Below are positions 1 through 6,403 of a stretch of DNA of 6,818 bases, piece after piece. The notes beneath the pieces are model-generated. The model had not been told where the DNA came from, made no database searches, and worked only from the letters and a program-made list of their open reading frames with translations. The stretch is taken from the NCBI GenBank assembly GCA_025454275.1, contig JALOOS010000091.1:1-6818 (forward strand), in the 5' to 3' direction. This DNA is from Desulfobacterales bacterium. GTDB taxonomy: Bacteria > Desulfobacterota > Desulfobacteria > Desulfobacterales > SpSt-501. The position numbers were made by a program, and so were the translations under genes. Each line of letters opens with the position of its first letter. Positions within the stretch are counted from its first letter, which is position 1.

Positions 1-3000
1 GCCCCGCCGCTCACCACCACTGCATCGCCGGCCTGCAGCGGCATCTCCCCCACGGGATAGGCCTCGGGTACGAGCACCGGGGTCCGCAAACCGCCGGGAC
101 CGATCCCGACCTCCACCGGGCCCCTCCTCAGAACGTGGGCGGCGGCAGCCCGGGCAGCCGCCGTGAGATCAACCGTTTCCGGATCGACGTCCAGGGCGCG
201 GCAGACGACCTCGGGCCATTCCACCGCCGCGGTCTTGGCGAGCCCGGCCAGTGCCCCCTGGATCGGTTGGGCCGCGGGGCGGCCGCTGAAGCCGAAGGCG
301 CCGTCCATCCGCGTCACCGTGGTGAAAAAGGCGCCCCCCTGCCGCGCAGACTCGCCGAGGTCGGCGCCGAGGGTCCTGGTCAGCTCGAAAGCGTGCGCGA
401 GGTCGGCCTCCATGTCGGCTGAGGCCGGATCCGGCACGATGATGAGCCCCGCCGCGGGCGGCAGGTTTTTCTTGTGCTGCAGGATGTCGATCGAGACCAG
501 GACCGTGTGGATGCCGATGCGCCCGAACTCGGCCACGAGGGCCTGGGAGAGCCCGGAACGGTCATCCGTGATGTAGACCTTCCTTCCCGTCGGAATCGAG
601 ACGGGGGGGCCCTCCGGGAGATCTGCCGCCTGCAGGGCGACGGCCCGGCGCTCGGGGAGGAGCTCTGCCTCGCCGGCGCCGGCAGGGGCGCTGCGGGCGC
701 CGGGCGCCAGCGGAGCGGCTTCCGCCGCCGGCGGGGGAGCCATGGGCTCCGCCGTTGCACCGGCCGGGGATGAACCGGGCGCTCCGCCCAGGAAGGCGAT
801 GATCTGGCCGAGGGTCTTGAGGCGCCCCATCTCCTCGGGTGCGACGGGCCGCAGGCCGGGACGGCGCTCCTCGAGGGCGGAGAGGATCTCGACCCGTTTG
901 ATGGAGTCGATGCCCAGGTCGGCCTCGATGTCCATGTCGAGGCCGAGCATCTCGGCGGGGTAGCCGGTGAGCTCGGCCACCACCGCGAGCAGCAGGGGCG
1001 CGAGACCGGGGTCGGCTGGGGGCGCCGCGGCTTCGGTTGCCGGGGCCGGCCCGCCCGGTCCTTCGCCCAGGAAGGCGATGATCTGGCCGAGGGTCTTGAG
1101 GCGCCCCATCTCCTCGGGTGCGACGGGCCGCAGGCCGGGCCGGCGCTCCTCGAGGGCGGAGAGGATTTCGACCCGTTTGATGGAGTCGATGCCCAGGTCG
1201 GCCTCGATGTCCATGTCGAGGCCGAGCATCTCGGCGGGGTAGCCGGTGAGCTCGGCCACCACCGTGAGCAGCAGGGGCGCGAGACCGGGGTCGGGTGGGG
1301 GTGCCGCGGCCGGCGGGGGCGCTGCAGCGGCAGCGACCGGCGCCGTGATGGCCGGCGGAAGTGGAGCGGCCGCGGGGGGGCGGGTCTCGAGCGTCGGCGC
1401 TGCGGCCGGCAGCCCGGGGGCCTGGCCGGCGGGCAGGCCTGCCAGGCGGCCGGTCGCTTGCACCAGCTCGAGCAGCACCCGGGTGGCCTCGGCCTGGGTT
1501 TCGAGAAATTTCTCGTGGGCGCGCGCGGTCTGGAGCTGGATGGCCTGAATCGTTTTCAGCCCCTCCTGGACCGAACGCAGCGCATCCGGGATCGTTTCGG
1601 AAACGGCGTCGGGTGTCTCTTTCCTCATCGTGTCGCTATCGTTCAATGTGAAGGGCTCGGACCGGCCGGGGCCCGGTGATGGAAGCGGCGCGGGGCTCGG
1701 GGCGGCCGGGGCCGGAAGGAGGTGGCGGGCCGGCGGGTCCGCATCCGGTATCCGGGGTCGGGGCGAGCGGTAGTTGGCCCCGCAGATCGCAACCGGCATG
1801 CGCATCGGTTTGGGCGCCGGTGCGGGCGCTTCCCATTTTTCGAGCGCCACGGGGTGCCCCAGGGCCGCCAGACGGCAGAGCGCTGTCGCGAGATCGACCA
1901 TCCCGTCGCGCCGCCCGGCCGAAGCGTCCACGGCGATCGCGGCGGCGGGAGAGCCCGCCAGGATGGCGGTGACCAGGCCGGTCAGGACCGATTTCGGCCC
2001 CACCTCGAGAAAGGTGCCGATCCCCGCCTGCCGCATGGCCTCGATCTGGGCGACGAAATCGACCGGGCGCCCGAGGTGCTCGCCGAGCAGGTGCCGGGCG
2101 GCGTTCGGGTCGCGGGGATAAGACTGCCCCCCGATGTTGGAGAAGACCGGAACCGCGGCAGGTGCCAGGCGGGCCTGCTCGAGGCGGCCGGCGAATTCGG
2201 CCTGGGCCGACCTCATCAGCGGGCTGTGGAAAGCTCCCCCGACCGCCAGCGCCGTTACGGCGAAACCCTGTGCGCGGCAGAGCCGGGCCGCCTCGGCGAC
2301 GGCCGCCGTGCTCCCGGAAAGGACCGCCTGCTGCGGGCTGTTGCGGTTGGCCAGGACGACGTCGACCCGTTCGCCTGCGATCAGGGCCTCGATCTCGGCA
2401 ACCGGGCCGCGCACTGCCGCCATCGTCCCCTGGCCCCCGCTGCCGGCCCGCGCCATGGCCCGGCCGCGGGCGATCGCCAGATCGAAAAAGGTGGTTTCAT
2501 CCATCCAGCCTGCGGCGCAGAGCGCCGTGAGCTCCCCGAAGCTGTGGCCGCCGGCGGCGTCGGGCTGGACCCCGAACTCCGCAAGCGCCGCGAGGGCGGC
2601 GAGCGAGGCCGCGCCGATCGCCGGCTGGGCCGTCTCCGTCGCGCGGAGCGCCTCACGGGCGGCGGTGCTCTCTGTGCCCGGGCGCGGCAGGGCCAGCTCG
2701 CTCAGCGGCGGGTCGAGGCCGGCCGCCCGGTCGGCGGCTTCGTAGGCGGCGAGGGCCTTGGGAAAGACGCAGGCGAGATCGGCCATCATCCCCGGGTACT
2801 GGCTGCCCTGTCCCGGGAAGAGAAAGGCGACTTTGCCGGCGACCGGACCGCGGCCGTAAAAGAGGTTCGGCGCTCCGGCCGCCTCGGCGGCGCCGGATTC
2901 CGCCATGAGCGCCAGCGCCTTTTCGAGCAGGCCGGCGGCGGCTTCCGGCGCCTCGATCACGGCGAGGAACCTGTGGCCGTGGCGGTGATCGAAGGCCGCC

Positions 3001-4538
3001 CGGGAGGCGGCCGCGCGATAGGCGAAATCGGCCTCCGACCGGCCGGGTCGAACTTCGGCCGCAAACTGCCGCACCCGGGCGCTCACGGCCTGCGCCGTGT
3101 CGGCCGAAAAAGCGAGGATCTGCACCGCGCCGTCCCAGGCGATCTCGCTTTTGCGGGGCCGGTGCTCCTCCAGCACCAGGTGGAAGTTGCTGCCGCCGAA
3201 GCCGAAGGAGCTGACCCCGGCGCGCCGCGGGCGCCCGGTCGATACCCACGGCCGGGTGCGGGTGTTGAGATAGAAGGGGGATCGTTCGATCTCAAGGGCG
3301 GGGTCGGACTCCTCGGCCTTCAGGGTCGCCGGGAGCACCTTGTGGTGGAGCGCCAGGGCGGCTTTGACCAAGCCGGCCGCGCCGGCCGCGGCCTTGGTGT
3401 GGCCGATCATGGATTTGACCGATCCCAGGGCGCAGCGCCGGCCGGAGGCGCGGGATCCGCCCATCACCCGGCACAGGGCCTCGAATTCGACCTTGTCCCC
3501 AACCCGGGTGCCGGTGCCGTGGGCCTCGACCAGCTCCACCGTCGCCGGGTCGATGCCGGCCTCGGCGTAGGCGGCCTGCAGCGCACTCACCTGACCCTCG
3601 ATGCGCGGGGCGTAGATGCTCTGCGAGCGCCCGTCGCTGGAGGAGCCGATGCCCTTGATCACCGCGTAGACCCGGTTCCCGTCGCGTTCGGCGTCCGCCA
3701 GGCGTTTGAGCACGAGAAGCCCGATGCCCTCGCCCAGTAGCGTTCCATCGGCGTTCCGCGAAAAGGGGCGCACATCGCCGGTGGGGGAGAGGATGCGGGT
3801 CTTCGAAAAGCACATGTGCATGAAGATGTCGTTCAGCGTGTCGGCCCCGCCGGTGATCGCCGCATCGCACCGGCCGGAGGTGAGCTCGAGCAGCGCCAGG
3901 TGGACCGCGGCGAGCGAGCTGGCGCAAGCGGCATCCACGACGCAGTTGGTGCCGCCGAGATCCAGCCGGTTGGCGATCCGGCCGGCGACGACGTTGCCCA
4001 GCAGCCCGGGAAAGGAGTTCTCCTGCCAGGGGACGTAGGCCTCCGCGATGCGCCGGACGATCTTTTCGGAACGCTCGGGGTCCACCCCGTTTTCCGCAAG
4101 GGCTTTGCGCCAGTGGGGATGCCCGAGGCGGGAGCTCAGGGGAATGACCAGCTCCTGGGTCCCGGTGACGCCCAGGATCACGCTCGTGCGGGCACGGTTG
4201 ACGGCGAGGCCCGCGTCGTCGAGGGCCTGCTGGGCCGCCGCCAGCGCGAGCAGTTGGGAGCTGTCGGTCGCCTCGAGCGTTGCCGGGGGGATGCCGAACT
4301 CCGCCGGGTCGAAGTCCACCGGCGGCAGGAAACCGCCGCGGCTGCAGTACACGTGGTCCGGCCGCTTGGGATCCGGGTCGTAATAGTCCGCTTTCGCCCA
4401 ATGGGAGGGGGGGACTTCGCTGATGGCGTCCAGGGCCCGTCTGAGGAGGCGCCAATAGCCCTTCAACCCCATGGATCTGGGGAAAAAGGCGCTCAGGCCC
4501 ACGATGGCGACGGGGCTGTAATGTCGTTCAACGCTCAC
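1..4538 (-). CDS. pfaA: PfaA-like polyunsaturated fatty acid / secondary lipid synthase, KS-AT-ACP-ACP-KR (3' end outside window)
   Basis: Cytoplasmic multidomain synthase that would elongate malonyl units into a partly reduced acyl chain. I translated the frame from GTG 4538 to position 1: 1512 codons, no stop, continuing off the left edge. Ketosynthase about residues 7-455: active-site Cys205 in DAACASS, His340 in EAHGTGT, Lys375 and His380 in SVKSMIGHT. Acyltransferase about 567-875: GQGSQ at 575-579, nucleophile Ser666 in GHSFGE, and AFHS (His771), which fits malonyl preference. A GANY motif near 921-924, as in PfaA proteins, leads to a Pro/Ala-rich linker with a predicted helix at 976-1033. 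Two ACPs follow, each with phosphopantetheine Ser in LGIDSIKR (Ser1119, Ser1212). The ketoreductase starts near 1315, and the window cuts it just after VVVSGG (1507-1512), the start of its NADPH motif. GTG is the chosen start: AGGA lies 7 nt upstream, the N-terminus aligns with the KS fold, and the nearby ATG (4543) reads ATG-CCG-stop. The KS-AT-ACPn-KR order with an adjacent pfaD points to PfaA. HglE-type glycolipid synthases are the main alternative. The final product is unknown. Confidence 0.95.
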   Translation of the reverse strand, partial: MSVERHYSPVAIVGLSAFFPRSMGLKGYWRLLRRALDAISEVPPSHWAKADYYDPDPKRPDHVYCSRGGFLPPVDFDPAEFGIPPATLEATDSSQLLALAAAQQALDDAGLAVNRARTSVILGVTGTQELVIPLSSRLGHPHWRKALAENGVDPERSEKIVRRIAEAYVPWQENSFPGLLGNVVAGRIANRLDLGGTNCVVDAACASSLAAVHLALLELTSGRCDAAITGGADTLNDIFMHMCFSKTRILSPTGDVRPFSRNADGTLLGEGIGLLVLKRLADAERDGNRVYAVIKGIGSSSDGRSQSIYAPRIEGQVSALQAAYAEAGIDPATVELVEAHGTGTRVGDKVEFEALCRVMGGSRASGRRCALGSVKSMIGHTKAAAGAAGLVKAALALHHKVLPATLKAEESDPALEIERSPFYLNTRTRPWVSTGRPRRAGVSSFGFGGSNFHLVLEEHRPRKSEIAWDGAVQILAFSADTAQAVSARVRQFAAEVRPGRSEADFAYRAAASRAAFDHRHGHRFLAVIEAPEAAAGLLEKALALMAESGAAEAAGAPNLFYGRGPVAGKVAFLFPGQGSQYPGMMADLACVFPKALAAYEAADRAAGLDPPLSELALPRPGTESTAAREALRATETAQPAIGAASLAALAALAEFGVQPDAAGGHSFGELTALCAAGWMDETTFFDLAIARGRAMARAGSGGQGTMAAVRGPVAEIEALIAGERVDVVLANRNSPQQAVLSGSTAAVAEAARLCRAQGFAVTALAVGGAFHSPLMRSAQAEFAGRLEQARLAPAAVPVFSNIGGQSYPRDPNAARHLLGEHLGRPVDFVAQIEAMRQAGIGTFLEVGPKSVLTGLVTAILAGSPAAAIAVDASAGRRDGMVDLATALCRLAALGHPVALEKWEAPAPAPKPMRMPVAICGANYRSPRPRIPDADPPARHLLPAPAAPSPAPLPSPGPGRSEPFTLNDSDTMRKETPDAVSETIPDALRSVQEGLKTIQAIQLQTARAHEKFLETQAEATRVLLELVQATGRLAGLPAGQAPGLPAAAPTLETRPPAAAPLPPAITAPVAAAAAPPPAAAPPPDPGLAPLLLTVVAELTGYPAEMLGLDMDIEADLGIDSIKRVEILSALEERRPGLRPVAPEEMGRLKTLGQIIAFLGEGPGGPAPATEAAAPPADPGLAPLLLAVVAELTGYPAEMLGLDMDIEADLGIDSIKRVEILSALEERRPGLRPVAPEEMGRLKTLGQIIAFLGGAPGSSPAGATAEPMAPPPAAEAAPLAPGARSAPAGAGEAELLPERRAVALQAADLPEGPPVSIPTGRKVYITDDRSGLSQALVAEFGRIGIHTVLVSIDILQHKKNLPPAAGLIIVPDPASADMEADLAHAFELTRTLGADLGESARQGGAFFTTVTRMDGAFGFSGRPAAQPIQGALAGLAKTAAVEWPEVVCRALDVDPETVDLTAAARAAAAHVLRRGPVEVGIGPGGLRTPVLVPEAYPVGEMPLQAGDAVVVSGG
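786..1292 (-). repeat. Tandem ACP-encoding repeat: two 228-bp units, 279-bp period
   Basis: Unit 1 (1292-1065) and unit 2 (1013-786) encode the two acyl carrier protein domains of the synthase (residues 1083-1158 and 1176-1251). Each carries LGIDSIKR with the phosphopantetheine-accepting serine (codons at 1184-1182 and 905-903). Compared codon by codon, the units differ at 3 of 228 nucleotides: ACG/GCG (Thr1092/Ala1185), GAA/GAG and CGG/CGT. They are therefore identical in protein apart from one residue. The linker between them (about 51 bp, Gly/Pro/Ala-rich) is unlike the sequence following unit 2. Tandem ACPs are a hallmark of PfaA proteins, where they add carrier capacity. Confidence 0.93.
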
Positions 4539-4545
4539 GGCATTT

Positions 4546-4550
4546 TCCTG
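4546..4550 (-). promoter_or_regulatory. Ribosome binding site deciding the GTG start of the pfaA-like gene
   Basis: The minus strand reads CAGGA followed by AAATGCC and GTG, placing AGGA 7 nt before the start codon, a normal spacing. The ATG inside this spacer is only 2 nt from AGGA and hits a stop after one more codon (ATG-CCG-TGA), so GTG is the real start. That stop overlaps the GTG. Confidence 0.75.
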
Positions 4551-4585
4551 TGATCGACCTGGACCCGGGGCACTGGGGGTGAGCT

Positions 4586-4599
4586 CCGACTGCGGTCGG
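4586..4599 (-). other. Small hairpin in the 5' leader of the pfaA-like transcript
   Basis: On the minus strand CCGAC-CGCA-GTCGG forms a perfect 5-bp GC-rich stem with a 4-nt loop, about 48 nt upstream of the GTG start and well clear of the ribosome binding site. It may only be local leader structure. No riboswitch family is recognised. Confidence 0.3.
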
Positions 4600-4612
4600 G
4601 CGGAACCGGGTT

Positions 4613-4632
4613 GCGGCCAGCGGGCGGCCAGC
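4613..4632. repeat. Two 9-bp direct repeats in the pfaA leader, 11 bp apart
   Basis: GCGGCCAGC occurs at 4613-4621 and again at 4624-4632, so the copies are offset by 11 bp, about one helical turn. On the minus strand they would lie roughly 10 to 30 bp after the predicted transcription start, a typical place for a repressor site. The GC-rich setting makes chance repeats more likely. Confidence 0.35.
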
Positions 4633-4648
4633 AGAAATTCAAATTCCT

Positions 4649-4677
4649 TATATAAAAATAATCGCTTAGATTTTCAA
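4649..4677 (-). promoter_or_regulatory. Putative sigma70-type promoter of the pfaA-like gene
   Basis: On the minus strand TTGAAA (4677-4672, 5 of 6 to the -35 consensus) is followed after exactly 17 bp by TATATA (4654-4649). A variant -10, TATAAG (4652-4647), fits the consensus better but needs a 19-bp spacer. The -35 box overlaps the last codons of pfaD, and the AT-rich tract (about 4637-4677) stands out sharply in otherwise GC-rich DNA. Transcription would start near 4642, giving a leader of about 100 nt before the GTG at 4538. Read by eye only. Confidence 0.55.
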
Positions 4678-6333
4678 GGGAAAATCGTTTTCCCCTGCCA
4701 GTTTCCCGATTTCGGACAGCTCGAGCGGCGGAGTGGCGCCTGCCGGGCGCGGCAGGCAGACCCCCTGGGCCTGCAGCCAGGCGGCGCGCGTGGCCACCGC
4801 GGCGCCGAAGAGGAGGTTCAGGGCCACGGTGACGATCCGGCGGTTTTCCGGTTTTTCGAGAAAACTCCCCTTCGTCCACTGGTTGAAGGCGCCCATCGCC
4901 GGTCCGCACCAGATCTGGTAGTCGAGCCGGCGGGTGGGCTCGCCGGTGACGGCCCAGGTGGAGGCACGCCCTAAGTAGGAACGGAAGACGAGGGCCATTT
5001 TATGCTTCGCGTCCTTTTCGGCGCGCTCGATCTGCTTGGGGTCGCGGGCGCGGAAGAACTCCCGGGTGTTCCGCCACTCCTCGTCGAAGCCGCTCCGCAG
5101 GAGCTCCTTCTCGACGATCTCGCGCTGCCGCGCCGGGATCTGGTCGAAGCGTTCATAGGCGCTGTAGAGCTCGTAGAGCTTCGCAGCGCGGTGGGGGAAC
5201 ATGGTGCCGCGTTTGAGCACTTGGACCTTGACCCCCATCTCGAACATGTCGGCCGCCGGCGCCATGGTGACATCCGCCTGCCCGGCCTCGGCCAGCATCG
5301 TGCGCACGGCCGGGGAGGTGCCGGCCTCGACGCAGGCCTGGTTGATCGACCCCGTGAGGATGTAGGCCGCTCCCATCGCGAAAGCCGCGGCCGCAGCCGC
5401 CGGCGTCGCGATCCCGCCGCCCAGGCCGACCCCGGGCGGGGTCGCAAACCCGTGCGCCGCGGCCGTCTCGTCGCGCAGCGCCCGGAAGGTCGGCAGCAGG
5501 GTGATCGCCGGCCGGTTGTCGGTGTGCCCGCCGGAGTCGGCTTCCGCGGTGAGGTCGTCCACCATGGGGACGGCGGCGGCGAGAGAGGCCTCCGCGGCCG
5601 TGATCAGCCCGCGACCGACCAACTGCGCCAGGATCTTTTCGGGCGGGGGGCTGAGGAACCGGCGGGCCACTTCGACCCGCGACGCCTTGCCGACCAGCCG
5701 GTTGGGGCAAAAGATCCGGCCCTGCGCATCGCGCCGGATCCCCTTTACGCGGTAGTAAACCAGCGGCCAGGTAAGATCGACGAAGGCCGAGGCGCTGGCC
5801 AGCCGCATCTCCCGGCGCAGGAAGATCTCCACCAGGGCCGCCTCCAGCTCGAGGTTCCCGGGGCTGTGGATCAGGTTGACGCCGAAGGGGACGGCGGGGG
5901 AATCCTCCTTGAGGCGCAGAATGGCCGATTCCACCTCGCCCGGCATCAGGCCGGCCGCGCCGAAGAAACCGATCATGCCCGCCCGCCCCGCTTCGCGCAC
6001 CATGGCGACCGAGGTGATGCCGTTGGCCATCTCGCCGGCGACGTAGGCGAAGCGCAGGCCGTAGCGGGCCTTGAATCCGGCATCCCCCAGCCGGCTGGGG
6101 GGCAGCGGCGGTACGTGGGCGAGGAGGGGCAGCTCCGCCGCTGCAGGCTCCGGGGCGATCCCGAGCCGGGCCGTCCCGCCCCGGCTCACGAAAAGCCCCT
6201 CCGGCCGGCGGACGATAAAGAGCGGCCGGCCGAGCTCCGGGAGCGCCGGCGCCAGGCCGGACTCGATCGGATCGAGGGGGTCCTGCCCCGGGTGCCAGGA
6301 GCCGATGGATGTGGGGGGGGCGGCTGCGTTCAT
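4666..6333 (-). CDS. pfaD: PfaD family trans-acting enoyl reductase (FMN-dependent, nitronate monooxygenase-like)
   Basis: Complete 555-residue protein of the PfaD family, a TIM-barrel flavoprotein related to 2-nitropropane dioxygenase. In Pfa synthases it reduces the trans-2-enoyl intermediate on the ACPs in trans, because PfaA/B/C lack an enoyl reductase domain. Visible family marks are SIGSW at 9-13, the FAYVAGEMANGITSVAMV block at 95-112, GFFGAAGL at 122-129, FGVNLIHSP at 150-158, the ADSGGHTDNRP segment at 265-275, and the glycine-rich phosphate-binding stretch GVGLGGGIATP at 301-311 followed by GAAYILTGSINQ at 321-332. The C-terminal third (about 340-510) carries the PfaD-specific KVQVLKRGTMFPHRA and IWCGPAMGAFN segments, which separate it from ordinary nitronate monooxygenases. 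The length matches the family. ATG 6333 is the most upstream start: an in-frame TAA lies 9 nt before it, and SIGSW begins by residue 9. No clear Shine-Dalgarno sequence precedes it. The gene ends 127 bp before the synthase gene on the same strand. Confidence 0.96.
   Translation of the reverse strand: MNAAAPPTSIGSWHPGQDPLDPIESGLAPALPELGRPLFIVRRPEGLFVSRGGTARLGIAPEPAAAELPLLAHVPPLPPSRLGDAGFKARYGLRFAYVAGEMANGITSVAMVREAGRAGMIGFFGAAGLMPGEVESAILRLKEDSPAVPFGVNLIHSPGNLELEAALVEIFLRREMRLASASAFVDLTWPLVYYRVKGIRRDAQGRIFCPNRLVGKASRVEVARRFLSPPPEKILAQLVGRGLITAAEASLAAAVPMVDDLTAEADSGGHTDNRPAITLLPTFRALRDETAAAHGFATPPGVGLGGGIATPAAAAAAFAMGAAYILTGSINQACVEAGTSPAVRTMLAEAGQADVTMAPAADMFEMGVKVQVLKRGTMFPHRAAKLYELYSAYERFDQIPARQREIVEKELLRSGFDEEWRNTREFFRARDPKQIERAEKDAKHKMALVFRSYLGRASTWAVTGEPTRRLDYQIWCGPAMGAFNQWTKGSFLEKPENRRIVTVALNLLFGAAVATRAAWLQAQGVCLPRPAGATPPLELSEIGKLAGENDFPLKI
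4678..4694. repeat. Perfect inverted repeat touching the -35 box (possible operator)
   Basis: GGGAAAA-TCG-TTTTCCC has two 7-bp arms around 3 bp. It lies within the last codons of pfaD (encoding GENDFP) and directly borders the TTGAAA box. No U-tract follows it on the minus strand, so it is unlikely to be an intrinsic terminator. Its position suits a regulator binding just upstream of the promoter, but it could be coincidental coding sequence. Confidence 0.4.
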
Positions 6334-6345
6334 GCGGTCTTAGGA

Positions 6346-6372
6346 CTTATGGAAATCGTGTGCCTCTGTCAA
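6346..6372 (-). promoter_or_regulatory. Possible pfaD promoter with consensus -35 box
   Basis: A perfect TTGACA (6372-6367, minus strand) sits in the 70-bp gap between xerD and pfaD. The best -10 candidate is CATAAG (6351-6346) at a short 15-bp spacing; at 17 bp the hexamer is the poor TAAGTC. Either way transcription would begin only a few nucleotides before ATG 6333, leaving almost no leader. This gap holds nothing else recognisable apart from a GC palindrome. Confidence 0.35.
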
Positions 6373-6374
6373 GC

Positions 6375-6386
6375 GCCGGCGCCGGC
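6375..6386. repeat. 12-bp GC palindrome just upstream of the pfaD -35 box
   Basis: GCCGGCGCCGGC is a perfect self-complementary 12-mer lying 2 bp upstream of TTGACA and 17 bp downstream of the xerD stop. It has no T-tract on either strand, so it is a weak terminator candidate. It could be a regulator site or simply GC-rich low-complexity DNA. Confidence 0.25.
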
Positions 6387-6403
6387 CATTGCCCACGGCG
6401 GCC

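Noticed and set aside
742..1242. Duplicated plus-strand small frames with identical segments, suggesting a repeat protein or mobile repeat
   Set aside because: The identity is the reverse complement of the tandem ACP modules. No transposase, terminal inverted repeats or target duplications accompany it.
786..1292. Possible CRISPR-like array
   Set aside because: There are only two units of 228 bp, in frame and encoding ACP domains, which is nothing like short repeats with unique spacers.
1722..3740. Plus-strand frame of 672 codons opposite the synthase gene
   Set aside because: It is an antisense shadow. The minus strand frame carries complete KS and AT catalytic motifs, while this frame shows no recognisable fold and is open because of GC-rich third positions.
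3292..4455. Minus-strand frame of 387 codons inside the KS region
   Set aside because: It is out of frame with the ketosynthase motifs and its translation is Arg/Pro/Gly-rich with no domain signature, so it is a shadow in another reading frame.
4535..4909. Minus-strand 124-codon frame spanning the end of pfaD and the intergenic region
   Set aside because: It overlaps the conserved C-terminus of PfaD in another frame, is Arg/Pro-rich and has no recognisable features. It ends at the TGA that overlaps the synthase GTG.
6334..6403. Intrinsic terminator after xerD
   Set aside because: The GC palindrome at 6375-6386 has no U-tract in the xerD transcript; it is followed by TTGACA, which looks more like a promoter element.
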